51,585 nucleotides of DNA. Origin: Pseudonocardia sp. (GTDB lineage Bacteria > Actinomycetota > Actinomycetes > Mycobacteriales > Pseudonocardiaceae). The notes below the pieces were generated by a model, which saw only the letters and a program-made list of their open reading frames with translations, searched no databases and was not told the origin of the DNA. The translations under genes and the position numbers were made by a program. Location: NCBI RefSeq assembly GCF_025965585.1, contig NZ_JAOPWR010000518.1:1-51585 (forward strand). The letters run 5' to 3'. Position 1 is the first letter of the stretch. Each line of letters begins with the position of its first letter. This document shows positions 21,156-29,546 of the stretch, one piece after another.

Positions 21156-22168
21156 CCGCCCCGACCGTGGGCGTCGTCGTCCTCGCCTGGCAGGCCGAGC
21201 CGTACCTCGCCGACTGCGTGAGCTCGGTGCTCGCCTCCACGGACATCGACGTCCGGCTCGTGCTCGTCGACAACGAATGCCGGCCCGAGGACCTGGCCAC
21301 CGTGCCGCCCGACGACCGGGTCGAGGTGCTGCACCCGGGCCGCAACACCGGCTTCGCGGGTGGCTGCAACCTCGGGGTCGAGGCGCTCGACACCGATTTC
21401 GTCGCGCTCGTGAACTCCGACTGCGTGCTGCGCCCGGACACCCTCGCGCTGCTCGCCGCCGAGGCCGTGCGCCCGGACACGGGACCGGTGATGGCCGGCG
21501 TCCGGCTCGCCGAGCCGCCGCACCTGGTCAACAGCGCGGGCAACCCCGTGCACCTCATCGGGCTGTCGTGGGCCGGCGGGATGAACACGGCCGAGACCCG
21601 CACCGAGCCCTACGACGTCACGGGGGCCAGCGGCGCCTGCGTGCTGCTGCAGAGCTCGGTGTGGAAGACCCTCGGCGGGTTCGACGAGGAGTACTTCGCC
21701 TACCTCGAGGACACCGAGCTGAGCCTGCGCGCGTGGCGGCTGGGGCTCAGCGCGCGGTGCGTCCCCACGGCGCTGGCGCTGCACCACTACGAGTTCTCCC
21801 GCAACGCCCACAAGATGTACCTGCTCGAGCGCAACCGGCTGATGATGATCTCCACGCTGTGGAGCTCCCGCGCACTGCTGCTGCTGGCGCCGGTGCTGCT
21901 CGTCATGGAGGTGCTGCTCGCCGGGTACGCCGTCGCGTCGGGGTGGGGCGGCGGGAAGGTACGTGGCTGGCTGTGGCTGTGGCGCCACCGCGCGCACATC
22001 GCGGAGCGCCGCCGCCTCGTGCAGGCCGAGCGCCGCGAGCCCGATGCGGTGTGGATGCGCCATCTGACGGCCGACTTCGACCCGTCGGCGATCGGCCCCG
22101 CACCGCTGACGCGGATCGTCAACGTCGCGGTGCGGGCCTACTGGTCGGTGGCACGCCGCCTGCTCTGA
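21152..22168 (+). CDS. GT2 glycosyltransferase, rhamnosyltransferase-like (WbbL/GlfT1 type)
   Basis: This 338-residue enzyme has VVVLAWQAEPYLADCVSSVL, VLVDNECRP, GRNTGFAGGCNLGVE and the metal-binding FVALVNSDCVLRPD. The acceptor-side GASGACVLLQSSVWKTLGGFDEEYFAYLEDTELSLRA is the standard layout for rhamnosyl- and galactofuranosyltransferases of GT2. A hydrophobic segment (ALLLLAPVLLVMEVLLAGYAV) near residues 240-265 and basic residues after it suggest membrane attachment. The start overlaps the flippase stop (GTGA). It could use the dTDP-rhamnose made by the rml genes further on, but the donor is not proven. Confidence 0.85.
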   Translation: MTAPTVGVVVLAWQAEPYLADCVSSVLASTDIDVRLVLVDNECRPEDLATVPPDDRVEVLHPGRNTGFAGGCNLGVEALDTDFVALVNSDCVLRPDTLALLAAEAVRPDTGPVMAGVRLAEPPHLVNSAGNPVHLIGLSWAGGMNTAETRTEPYDVTGASGACVLLQSSVWKTLGGFDEEYFAYLEDTELSLRAWRLGLSARCVPTALALHHYEFSRNAHKMYLLERNRLMMISTLWSSRALLLLAPVLLVMEVLLAGYAVASGWGGGKVRGWLWLWRHRAHIAERRRLVQAERREPDAVWMRHLTADFDPSAIGPAPLTRIVNVAVRAYWSVARRLL

Positions 22169-22247
22169 CCGCACCGCACACCCGGCGTGGTGTCCGCACC
22201 CGCGCCGGGGCGCCCGTGCCGTCGCCGGAACGCCGGTGCGGAGTGTG

Positions 22248-22652
22248 TCACTCGCTGTCGGGCACGGTGACGGACGGCGGGCGCCCCTGCTCCGCGGCCC
22301 GCTCCTTCTCCACGGCGTCCATCCGCAGCTTGAGCGTGCCGATCTCCTCGGCGAGCTTGCGGGACTGCTCCTCGAGCAGCCCCACCTCGCGCGAGAGCTG
22401 CAACGACACCGCGAACAGGATGATCAGCGAGGCGAAGAACAGCAGGTTGCTCGGGGTCTGGATGCCCACGAGCGCGGCGACGCCGCCCAGGAGCCGCGGG
22501 AACAGCGCGACCACGAGGGTGCCGATCGAGATGACCACCCAGATCACGGCGTACTTCTCGCGCAGCCTGCGGCGGCGCAGCAGCTCGAAGACCAGCACGA
22601 GCGCCGCGAGCGCGACGATCACCGAGACGATCGTGAGGCGGGGCCCTGCCAT
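22248..22652 (-). CDS. DUF2304 membrane protein
   Basis: The 134-residue protein has three hydrophobic segments (TIVSVIVALAALVLVFELL, YAVIWVVISIGTLVVALFP, NLLFFASLIILFAVSLQLS) followed by a coiled-coil-like charged tail (REVGLLEEQSRKLAEEIGTLK). REKYAVIWV is the DUF2304 signature. These small proteins commonly accompany DPM1-like GT2 enzymes, as here; their role is unknown. The ATG at 22652 shares its A with the TGA of the GT2 gene (TGATG). The 79 bases between this gene's stop and the convergent GT2 gene end at 22168 hold only distant 8-base inverted arms. Confidence 0.85.
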   Translation of the reverse strand: MAGPRLTIVSVIVALAALVLVFELLRRRRLREKYAVIWVVISIGTLVVALFPRLLGGVAALVGIQTPSNLLFFASLIILFAVSLQLSREVGLLEEQSRKLAEEIGTLKLRMDAVEKERAAEQGRPPSVTVPDSE

Positions 22653-23434
22653 CAGAAGTCCCGGCCGTCGCGGGGCGCGCGCCGGATGAGGGCCAGCCCC
22701 ACCGCCACCACCACCCGCAGCAGGTAGACGGCCGACCGGAACGGGTTGGTGCTCGCCGCCCCGGTCTCGCGGGGACGCATCACCACCGGCACCTGGGTGA
22801 TCCGCAGCCCGGCGCGGTGGGCGATCACCAGTGCCTCGACCGTGTCGCCGAGGTACTCCTCGGGGTAGTGCTCGGCGAACAGCGCGATGGCCTTGCGGTT
22901 GACCAGCCGGAAGCCCGACGTCGGGTCCTTCACGCTGGTGCCGACGATGCCGCTCAGCGCTGCCGAGAGCAGGCGCATGGCCCACCGCCGGGGACCGCGC
23001 ACGGCGTAGTCACCGCGGCCGGCGAAGCGCGAGCCGATCACGACGTCGGCGTCGTCGTCGATCACGGCGAGCAGGTTGGCGATCTCGCTCGCGTCGTGCT
23101 GGCCGTCGGCGTCGACCTGCACGACGAAGGAGAAGTGGTACTCGCGGGCGTAGCGGTAGGCCGCGCGCATCGCACCGCCGACGCCGAGGTTGAACGGCAG
23201 GCGCATCACGAGCGCCCCGGCGCGGGTGGCGCGGGCCGCGGTGGCGTCGGTGGACCCGTCGTCGACGACGAGGACGGTGGCGGCGGGCTGCGCGGCCCGC
23301 ACCTCCTGCACGACGCGCGCCACGCTGTCCTGCTCGTTGAGCGCGGGGAGCACCACCAGCAGCTCACCGGTGGCGGCGCCGCGGGGGGCCGGCACGGGCG
23401 CGGCGGAGGCCGGACGGAGGTCCTCGGCGGTCAT
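22652..23434 (-). CDS. GT2 glycosyltransferase, DPM1-like
   Basis: The 260-residue protein has LLVVLPALNEQDSVARVV, VLVVDDGSTDAT, the catalytic VVQVDADGQHDASEI, and DPTSGFRLVNRKAI, as in dolichol/polyprenyl-phosphate mannose or glucose synthases. A weak hydrophobic stretch (AVYLLRVVVAVGLALI) near the end could bind the membrane; otherwise it lacks the two C-terminal helices of the enzyme at 13764-14753. It sits in a minus-strand operon with a methyltransferase upstream (ATGA overlap) and DUF2304 downstream (TGATG). It probably makes a lipid-linked sugar; which one is not visible. Confidence 0.87.
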   Translation of the reverse strand: MTAEDLRPASAAPVPAPRGAATGELLVVLPALNEQDSVARVVQEVRAAQPAATVLVVDDGSTDATAARATRAGALVMRLPFNLGVGGAMRAAYRYAREYHFSFVVQVDADGQHDASEIANLLAVIDDDADVVIGSRFAGRGDYAVRGPRRWAMRLLSAALSGIVGTSVKDPTSGFRLVNRKAIALFAEHYPEEYLGDTVEALVIAHRAGLRITQVPVVMRPRETGAASTNPFRSAVYLLRVVVAVGLALIRRAPRDGRDF

Positions 23435-24033
23435 CGCGCCGCGACCGTGACGAACTCGTTGTAGGTGAAGACCTTCCCCGCGATGCGCGGCAGCGGGAAG
23501 GAGTACTGCTTCTCGACGCGCAGGCCGAGCTGCCGCGCGAGCGAGCCGAGCAGCGCCTGGTCGGTGAAGGCCGTGTGCGTGGCGTCGGAGGCGAAGCCGC
23601 GCTCCTGCGGGCAGATCAGCACGATCTTGGCGTCGGGCGCGAGATAGGGCAGGTAGGGCGCCAGCACGTCGACGGCACCGCCCGCGGGCAGGTGCTCGAT
23701 CAGGTGTGCGGCCAGCATCCCGCCGAAACCGCCGTGCTCCTCGGGGCTGCGCGCGAGGAGCTCGTCGACCGTGACGGCGTCGAGCCCGGCATCGCGGCAC
23801 GCCTGCACCGAGGTGGCGTTGTGGTCGACGCCGAGGCTGCCGGCGGGGAGGTTGTGCAGGTTGCGGCCGATCCCGCAGCCGACGTCGAGCGTGCGGCGGT
23901 CGCCGAGGACGCGCCGCAGGTTCCACCGGTAGGGCGCCTGGACGTCGAGGACCTGCTTCCAACGGGCCCCGGATCGCCGGGTGAGCCTCTCGGTGTACGC
24001 CGCGGAAGCCGTATCGCCTTCTTGTCCCACCAC
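23431..24033 (-). CDS. Class I SAM-dependent methyltransferase, probably leaderless
   Basis: The 200-residue protein has RTLDVGCGIGRNLHNLP as its SAM-binding motif, LGVDHN after strand 2 and GGMLAAHLIEHLPAG as motif IV. The C-terminal SFPLPRIAGKVFTYNEFVTVA resembles Methyltransf_23-type enzymes found with glycan genes. The frame is open to 24624, but TAGGGT at 24041-24046 lies seven bases before GTG 24033, which suggests a leaderless transcript starting here; a second GTG follows at once. Its end overlaps the GT2 start as ATGA. It is divergent from the rmlC-like gene. The substrate is unknown. Confidence 0.8.
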   Translation of the reverse strand: MVGQEGDTASAAYTERLTRRSGARWKQVLDVQAPYRWNLRRVLGDRRTLDVGCGIGRNLHNLPAGSLGVDHNATSVQACRDAGLDAVTVDELLARSPEEHGGFGGMLAAHLIEHLPAGGAVDVLAPYLPYLAPDAKIVLICPQERGFASDATHTAFTDQALLGSLARQLGLRVEKQYSFPLPRIAGKVFTYNEFVTVAAR

Positions 24034-24040
24034 GCGCAGC

Positions 24041-24046
24041 ACCCTA
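24041..24046 (-). promoter_or_regulatory. -10 element of a probable leaderless promoter
   Basis: On the minus strand TAGGGT is followed by seven bases and then GTG at 24033. This fits a TANNNT -10 box whose transcript begins at the start codon. Confidence 0.5.
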
Positions 24047-24108
24047 CCGGCCCGGGGACCTGCGGGCCCGTCCCCCCAAGGGCGGGTCGGGCTGGGAGAC
24101 TGCCGTCC

Positions 24109-24657
24109 GTGGCTGACCCGCTCCGCGTTCACGGAACGTCCATCCCCGGACTCCTTCGCATCGACCTCGCGCTCCACGAGGACGGGCGGGGCTGGTTCAA
24201 GGAAGGCTTCCAGCGCGCGAAGCTCGAGGCGCAGGGCTTCCCGGCGTTCGAGATCGTGCAGAACAACGTCTCGTTCAACGCCGAGGTGGGCGTCACGCGC
24301 GGGATCCACGCCGAGCCGTGGGACAAGTACATCTCCCTCGCCCACGGGCGGGCGTTCGCCGCGATCGTGGACCTGCGCGACGGCGAGACCCGCGGCCGCG
24401 TCGAGACGGTCGAGCTGCACCCGGGCAACGCCCTCTACGTGCCCCGCGGGTGCGGCAACAGCTACCAGACGCTCACCCCGGACGTGGTCTACACGTACCT
24501 GGTCAACGAGCACTGGTCCCCCGACGCGGAGTACACACTGATCCAGGCGTTCGACCCGGCGCTGGGCATCGACTGGCCGATCGGGCCCGACGCCGCGATC
24601 CGCTCGGACAAGGACCGCGGCCACCCCACGCTGGCGGAGCTCGCGTGCGCGCGCTGA
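24109..24657 (+). CDS. RmlC-like cupin, dTDP-4-dehydrorhamnose 3,5-epimerase family
   Basis: RmlC epimerises dTDP-4-keto-6-deoxyglucose at C3 and C5 in dTDP-rhamnose synthesis. The 182-residue protein has the family's jelly-roll layout: QNNVSFNAEVGVTRGIHAEPW with His67, DKYISLAHGRAFAAIVDLR, and ALYVPRGCGNSYQTL. The usual AHGF His is replaced by Asn in GNSYQ, and the late WNDP-type motif reads FDPALGIDWP with Asp149. This is the divergent subfamily that, from memory, is often fused to RmlD in other actinobacteria. Here an overlapping rmlD follows, offset by 13 bases. GGAG lies ten bases before the GTG. Canonical epimerase activity is likely but not certain. Confidence 0.75.
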   Translation: MADPLRVHGTSIPGLLRIDLALHEDGRGWFKEGFQRAKLEAQGFPAFEIVQNNVSFNAEVGVTRGIHAEPWDKYISLAHGRAFAAIVDLRDGETRGRVETVELHPGNALYVPRGCGNSYQTLTPDVVYTYLVNEHWSPDAEYTLIQAFDPALGIDWPIGPDAAIRSDKDRGHPTLAELACAR

Positions 24658-25484
24658 TCCTCGGGGCCGGCGGCCAGGTCGGCCGCGCGCTGACCTCCGC
24701 GCTGCCCGACGCCACGGCGCTGGGCCGCGACGCGTTCGACATCGCCTCCCCCGCGGAGCTGGACTGGCCCGCCTACGACGTCGTCGTCAACGCGGGCGCG
24801 TTCACCGACGTCGACGGGGCGGAGACGCCCGAGGGCCGGGCCGCGGCGTGGCGGGCCAACGCCGCCGGCCCCGCCGCGCTGGCCGACATCGCCCGCCGCC
24901 ACGGCCTGACGCTCGTGCACCTGTCCACCGAGTACGTCTTCGACGGCGCGCTCCAGCGCCCCTACCGCGAGGACGACGTGGTGGCGCCGCTGTCGGCGTA
25001 CGGCGCGTCGAAGGCGGCCGGTGACCTCGCCGTGCGGGGCGTCGAGAGGCACTACCTGCTGCGGCCCACCTGGGTGGTCGGGGAGGGCCGCAACTTCGTG
25101 CGCACGATGCTCGGGCTCGCGGCGCGCGGGATCGCGCCGACGGTGGTGGACGACCAGATCGGCCGCCCCACGTTCGCCTCCGACCTCGCCGCGGCGATCG
25201 TGCACCTCGTGACCACGGCCGCGCCGTTCGGCAGCTACCACGTCACCGGTGGCGGTGAGCCCGCGTCGTGGGCCGAGGTCGCCCGTGCGGTCTACGCGCT
25301 GGCCGGGCGCGGCGACCTGACCATCACCGGCACGAGCACCGCCGCGTATTTCGCCGACAGGCCCCAGGCCGCACGCCGGCCGCTGAACAGCGTGCTGGAC
25401 ACGGAGAAGGCGGCAGATGCCGGCGTGCAGCTCCCCCACTGGCGCGACCGGCTCGCCGAGCATGTCCGATCCTGCGACCTCTGA
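24645..25484 (+). CDS. rmlD: dTDP-4-dehydrorhamnose reductase
   Basis: RmlD reduces dTDP-4-keto-rhamnose to dTDP-L-rhamnose with NAD(P)H. The 279-residue protein begins VRALILGAGGQVGRAL, a Rossmann GxxGxxG. It continues with VVNAGAFTDVDGAE, LSTEYVFDG, the YGASKAAGD catalytic Tyr/Lys motif, and LRPTWVVGEGRNFVRTML, all typical of RmlD. The start is GTG 24645, inside the end of the rmlC-like gene (13-base overlap), so translation is coupled. Its own 3' end overlaps the next gene by 23 bases. With RmlA and RmlB opposite, the window holds a dTDP-rhamnose set if the RmlC-like protein is active; rhamnose links arabinogalactan to peptidoglycan. Confidence 0.9.
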   Translation: MRALILGAGGQVGRALTSALPDATALGRDAFDIASPAELDWPAYDVVVNAGAFTDVDGAETPEGRAAAWRANAAGPAALADIARRHGLTLVHLSTEYVFDGALQRPYREDDVVAPLSAYGASKAAGDLAVRGVERHYLLRPTWVVGEGRNFVRTMLGLAARGIAPTVVDDQIGRPTFASDLAAAIVHLVTTAAPFGSYHVTGGGEPASWAEVARAVYALAGRGDLTITGTSTAAYFADRPQAARRPLNSVLDTEKAADAGVQLPHWRDRLAEHVRSCDL

Positions 25485-26679
25485 GGGCCGCGAGCCCGGC
25501 GAGGACGCCGTCGCCCGGCTCGATGCGCTGACCGGCGAGGACGGCCGGGCGCTGCTGGCCGAGCTGGCCGGGCACGACGTGACCGGAACCGACGGCCTCC
25601 GCCTCGGGACGGCGCTGCGCCGGCGCTACCCCGCCCAGCTCGTGGTCGACGCCATGGGCCAGCAGGAGCTGCGCGCGCGGGCCGCCGGCAAGTTCGCGGG
25701 CGCCGCCGACATGTTCTTCACCCGGGCCGGGTGGGAACAGGCGTCGGCCGAGGTCGTGTCCGCCCACCGCGCCGCCCGGTTCGCGGGCGCGGCGGCCATG
25801 GCGGATCTGTGCTGCGGCATCGGCGGGGACCTCGTCGCCCTCGCCCGCGACCGGGAGGTCCTCGGCGTCGACCGGGATCCCGTCCACCTGTGGATGGCCC
25901 GCCGGAACGCATTCGTCCACGGCGTCGCCGGAAACGTGACGGTGCGCCGCTCCGACGTGCGCGACGTCGACCTGTCCGGCGTCGACGCCGTCTTCGTCGA
26001 CCCGGCCCGCCGTACCGCGCGCGGGCGCAGGCCAGTCGGCGACAGCGAGCCGCCGCTGGACTGGTGCATGGCGCTGGCCGAGCGCGTGCCACGCGTCGGG
26101 ATCAAGGCCGCGCCGGGACTGCCGCACGAGACCGTCCCGGCCGGCTGGGAGCTGGAGTTCGTCGCCGTGGACCGGGACCTCAAGGAGGCCACCGCATGGT
26201 CGCCCGCCCTCGCGACCGCCCGCACCCGCGCCACGATCCTGCCCGGCGGTCACACCCTGGTGGGCTCCCCCGGCGACCCGGTGCCCGTGCGCGGGCCGGG
26301 CGCGTTCCTGCTCGACCCGAGCCCCGCCGTGACCCGTGCCGGGCTGGTCGAGGACGTCGCGCGGCTCACCGGCGCGTGGAAGATCGACGACCGGATCGCG
26401 TTCCTGTCCACCGACACACTGGTCCGCACGCCGTTCGCCCGCACGCTGCAGGTGATCGACTCGGGCCCGTGGCACCAGAAGCAGCTGCCCGAGCGGCTGC
26501 GCCGCCTGGACATCGGCGCCGTCGACATCCGGCGGCGCGGGCTGGCGGGCGACGTCGACGCGCTGCAGAAGCGGCTGCGGCTGACTGGGTCGCGGCGCGC
26601 CACGCTGGTGATGACGCGCGTGAGCGACCGGCCGTGGGCGCTGGTCTGCGTCGACATCAGCCCTGACGTCAGCCCTTGA
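25462..26679 (+). CDS. Class I SAM-dependent methyltransferase with THUMP-like C-terminal domain
   Basis: The 405-residue protein has an N-terminal helical part (QQELRARAAGKFAGAADMFFTRAGWEQAS), a SAM domain with ADLCCGIGGDLVALA around residues 114-127, and VDAVFVDPARRT as motif IV. A C-terminal THUMP-like region follows, ending in RRRGLAGDVDALQKRLRLTG. Such proteins are predicted RNA methyltransferases; the target is not known. The start is ATG 25462, overlapping rmlD by 23 bases. The 3' end overlaps the convergent rmlB by 11 bases. It has no obvious link to rhamnose synthesis, so its place between rml genes is probably historical. Confidence 0.83.
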   Translation: MSDPATSEGREPGEDAVARLDALTGEDGRALLAELAGHDVTGTDGLRLGTALRRRYPAQLVVDAMGQQELRARAAGKFAGAADMFFTRAGWEQASAEVVSAHRAARFAGAAAMADLCCGIGGDLVALARDREVLGVDRDPVHLWMARRNAFVHGVAGNVTVRRSDVRDVDLSGVDAVFVDPARRTARGRRPVGDSEPPLDWCMALAERVPRVGIKAAPGLPHETVPAGWELEFVAVDRDLKEATAWSPALATARTRATILPGGHTLVGSPGDPVPVRGPGAFLLDPSPAVTRAGLVEDVARLTGAWKIDDRIAFLSTDTLVRTPFARTLQVIDSGPWHQKQLPERLRRLDIGAVDIRRRGLAGDVDALQKRLRLTGSRRATLVMTRVSDRPWALVCVDISPDVSP

Positions 26680-27655
26680 GGGGCTCCCACCAGGCGCGGT
26701 GGTCGCGGTACCACTCCACCGTGGCCGGCAGCCCCTGCTCGAACGGCACCTGCGGCGCGTAGCCCAGCTCGTCGGCGATCTTCGACCAGTCCACGCTGTA
26801 GCGGCGGTCGTGGCCCTTGCGGTCGGCGACCGGCTCGATCATCTCCTCGCCGGCCCCCACCGCGTCGAGCAGCCGGTGGGTCAGCTCCCGGTTGGTGAGC
26901 TCGGTGCCGCCGCCGATGTTGTAGACCTCGCCGTCGCGCCCCTTCTCGGCCACGAGCTGGATGCCGCGGCAGTGGTCGTCGACGTGCAGCCAGTCGCGCA
27001 CGTTCTGCCCGTCGCCGTAGAGCGGGACCTTCTTCCCGTCCAGCAGGTTCGACACGAACAGCGGGATGACCTTCTCCGGGAACTGGTGCGGCCCGTAGTT
27101 GTTGGAGCAGCGCGTGATGCACACCGGCAGCCCGTGGGTGCGGTGGTAGGAGCGCGCGAGCAGGTCCGAGCCGGCCTTGGCCGCCGAGTACGGCGAGTTG
27201 GGCTCCAGCGGGTGCGTCTCGGGCCAGGAGCCGTGCTCGATCGAGCCGTACACCTCGTCGGTGGACACGTGCACGAACCGGCTCACCTCGGCCTCCAGCG
27301 CCGCCTGCAGCAGCACCTGCGTGCCCACCACGTTCGTCGAGACGAAGTCGGCGGCACCGGTGATCGAGCGGTCTACGTGGGACTCGGCGGCGAAGTGCAC
27401 CACCACGTCGGTGCCGGCCATCACCTGCGCCACCGTGTCGGGGTCACGGATGTCGCCGTGCACGAACGTCAGCTGTGCCGATCTGCCCTGGGGCGAATCC
27501 AGGTACGGGGCGAGGTTGGTGAGCGTGCCCGCGTAGGTGAGCAGGTCCAGCACCACCACCCGCGCGCCCGCATAGGCGGGGTAGGCGCCGGCCAGCACCG
27601 ACCGCACGTAGTTCGATCCGATGAATCCGGCACCGCCGGTGACGAGAACCTGCAC
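26669..27655 (-). CDS. rmlB: dTDP-glucose 4,6-dehydratase
   Basis: RmlB converts dTDP-glucose to dTDP-4-keto-6-deoxyglucose with bound NAD. The 328-residue protein starts QVLVTGGAGFIGSNYVRSVL with the NAD-binding GGAGFIG at 7-13. It has HFAAESHVDRSI, the catalytic Thr132-Asp133-Glu134 in HVSTDEVYGS, and YSAAKAGSD with Tyr156 and Lys160, then RCSNNYGPHQFPEKVIPLF and GDGQNVRDWLHVDDHC. These are diagnostic for the dehydratase rather than other epimerases. GTG 27655 has GAGGAG six bases upstream. It is three bases downstream of rmlA, so the two are co-transcribed. Confidence 0.96.
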   Translation of the reverse strand: MQVLVTGGAGFIGSNYVRSVLAGAYPAYAGARVVVLDLLTYAGTLTNLAPYLDSPQGRSAQLTFVHGDIRDPDTVAQVMAGTDVVVHFAAESHVDRSITGAADFVSTNVVGTQVLLQAALEAEVSRFVHVSTDEVYGSIEHGSWPETHPLEPNSPYSAAKAGSDLLARSYHRTHGLPVCITRCSNNYGPHQFPEKVIPLFVSNLLDGKKVPLYGDGQNVRDWLHVDDHCRGIQLVAEKGRDGEVYNIGGGTELTNRELTHRLLDAVGAGEEMIEPVADRKGHDRRYSVDWSKIADELGYAPQVPFEQGLPATVEWYRDHRAWWEPLKG

Positions 27656-27658
27656 GAC

Positions 27659-28576
27659 TCACTCCTCGTGACGGCGGGGCGACCAGTTACCGGCGGCGTA
27701 CGACTTCGCCACGTCCATCACGTACTCGCCGTACCCGGACTTGGCCTGGTTCTCGCCCAGCGCGTACGCCGCCGTCGGGTCGATGAAGCCCATCCGCATG
27801 GCGATCTCCTCGATGCAGGCGATCCGGATGCCCTGCCGGTTCTCCAGCACCCGCACGTACTCCCCCGCCTCCAGCAGCGACTCGTGCGTGCCGGTGTCCA
27901 GCCACGCGAAGCCGCGGCCCAGGTCCAGCAGCCGGGCGGTGCCGCGCTGCAGGTAGGCGCGGTTGACGTCGGTGATCTCCAGCTCGCCGCGCGGCGACGG
28001 CGACAGCCCCGCGGCGATCTCCAGCACGTCGTTGTCGTAGAAGTACAGGCCCGTCACGGCCCGGTTCGACCTCGGGTGCTCGGGCTTCTCCTCGATCGAC
28101 AGCAGCCGCCCGTCGGCGTCGGCCTCCGCCACACCGTAGCGCTGAGGGTCGCGCACCGGGTACCCGAACAGCGCGCACCCCGCGCGACCGGCCTCGATGT
28201 CGGCGATCGCGCCCGACAGCATCCCGGAGAAACCGGGGCCGTGGAAGATGTTGTCGCCCAGCACCAGCGCCGCCGGGTCGGAGCCGACGTGGTCGGCGCC
28301 GATCACGAACGCCTCGGCCAGCCCGTTCGGGGCGGCCTGCTCGGCGTAGGAGATCGCGAGCCCCAGCTCGGCGCCGTCGCCCAGCAGCCTGCGGAACTGC
28401 GGCAGGTCGTGCGGGGTGGAGATCAGCAGGACCTCCCGGATGCCGGCCAGCATCAGCACCGACAGCGGGTAGTAGATCATCGGCTTGTCGTACACGGGCA
28501 GCAGCTGCTTCGACACGGCACGCGTGATCGGGTGCAGCCGGGTGCCCGAGCCGCCGGCCAGGATGATGCCCTTCAC
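27659..28576 (-). CDS. rmlA: Glucose-1-phosphate thymidylyltransferase
   Basis: RmlA couples glucose-1-phosphate to dTTP, the first step of dTDP-rhamnose synthesis. The 305-residue protein begins [18 protein letters not shown] with the nucleotide-binding GGSGTRL, then [29 protein letters not shown] and [11 protein letters not shown], all typical of the short RmlA group. The GTG at 28576 directly follows a 21-base tandem duplication, and no strong ribosome site is evident. It lies between the UbiA-type gene and rmlB. The order PAP2, ubiA, rmlA, rmlB combines donors for the arabinan and the rhamnose linker in one probable operon. Confidence 0.96.
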   Translation of the reverse strand: MKGIILAGGSGTRLHPITRAVSKQLLPVYDKPMIYYPLSVLMLAGIREVLLISTPHDLPQFRRLLGDGAELGLAISYAEQAAPNGLAEAFVIGADHVGSDPAALVLGDNIFHGPGFSGMLSGAIADIEAGRAGCALFGYPVRDPQRYGVAEADADGRLLSIEEKPEHPRSNRAVTGLYFYDNDVLEIAAGLSPSPRGELEITDVNRAYLQRGTARLLDLGRGFAWLDTGTHESLLEAGEYVRVLENRQGIRIACIEEIAMRMGFIDPTAAYALGENQAKSGYGEYVMDVAKSYAAGNWSPRRHEE

Positions 28577-28617
28577 GTCGCCGTGCTTCTCATGTCCGTC
28601 GCCGTGCTTCTCATGTC
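28576..28617. repeat. Perfect 2 x 21-base tandem repeat at the ubiA-rmlA junction
   Basis: Positions 28576-28596 and 28597-28617 are identical. On the minus strand the upstream copy contains the TGA stop of the UbiA-type gene and the downstream copy ends at the first base of the rmlA GTG. It looks like a recent slippage duplication of the intergenic junction. Confidence 0.9.
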
Positions 28618-29546
28618 ACCGCGGGAATGTAGACGGCGAGCGTGAGCGTGCCGACCCAGACGATCGCCAGCACCTGCAGCACGCGGTCGGCCAGCGCGAT
28701 CTCGTCGGGGGCGCCGCCGTTTCCGGAGTCGACGTCCACCGAGTAGCGCAGCACCGCCACCACGAACGGGACGATCGAGATCACCGACCACACGGAGTTG
28801 TGGTGCGCCTCGCGGATCTCGAACGCCCACAGGCAGTAGGTCACCGTCAGCACGGTGGCCGACAGCGCCCACACGAACCGGAGGTAGGACCCCGAGTACG
28901 CCTCCAGCGACTTGCGGATCTTCGCGCCGGTGCGCTCCGCCAGCATCATCTCGGCGTAGCGCTTGCCCGCCACCATGAACAGCGACCCGAACCCGGCCGT
29001 CAGCAGGAACCACTGCGAGAGCGGGATGCCGGTGGCCGCGCCACCGGCGATGGCGCGCAGCAGGAAGCCCGAGGCGACGATGCAGATGTCGAGCACCGGC
29101 TGGTGCTTGAGCCAGAAGCAGTAGGACAGCTGCACCGCGATGTAGACCGCCAGCACGATCGCCAGTTGCGTACTCGCCAGGAAGCTCAGCGCCAGCGAGC
29201 CCGCCAGCAGCACGACGGCGACGACGAGCGCGAGCTTCGCCGGCACGATGCCCGCCGCGATGGGGCGGTCGCGCTTCGTGGGGTGGGCGCGGTCGGCCTC
29301 GATGTCGTTGGCGTCGTTCACCAGATAGACGCCCGACGCGGCCAGCGAGAACGCCACGAACGCGACGGCCAGGTGCAGCGCGATGCCCGAGGTGAACAGG
29401 CTGCCCGCCACGAACGGCGCCGCCAGCACGAGGACGTTCTTCACCCACTGCTTGGGGCGCATCGTCCGCAGCACGCCGCGCAGCACGCCCACGGGCTTGC
29501 GCGGAGGCAGCGGCGCCTCGGTGGTGGGCACGTCGGTGCTGGTCAT
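28611..29546 (-). CDS. Decaprenyl-phosphate phosphoribosyltransferase (UbiA family)
   Basis: The M. tuberculosis counterpart (Rv3806c) joins decaprenyl phosphate to phosphoribose pyrophosphate, the committed step towards decaprenyl-phospho-arabinose. The 311-residue protein has about eight hydrophobic helices. RPKQWVKN opens the catalytic part, and the Mg-binding NDANDIEAD (residues 77-85) and a second acidic loop with GKRYAEMM follow. [25 protein letters not shown] is typical of this subfamily. GGAGG precedes the ATG at 29546, which overlaps the PAP2 stop as ATGA. A longer frame to 29891 exists but merely runs through the PAP2 gene. Confidence 0.9.
   Translation of the reverse strand: MTSTDVPTTEAPLPPRKPVGVLRGVLRTMRPKQWVKNVLVLAAPFVAGSLFTSGIALHLAVAFVAFSLAASGVYLVNDANDIEADRAHPTKRDRPIAAGIVPAKLALVVAVVLLAGSLALSFLASTQLAIVLAVYIAVQLSYCFWLKHQPVLDICIVASGFLLRAIAGGAATGIPLSQWFLLTAGFGSLFMVAGKRYAEMMLAERTGAKIRKSLEAYSGSYLRFVWALSATVLTVTYCLWAFEIREAHHNSVWSVISIVPFVVAVLRYSVDVDSGNGGAPDEIALADRVLQVLAIVWVGTLTLAVYIPAVT

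Noticed and set aside
22169..22241. CCGCACCG and CGGTGCGG arms between two convergent genes
   Set aside because: Only eight bases pair across 57 bases of GC-rich loop, which is likely by chance; not called a terminator.
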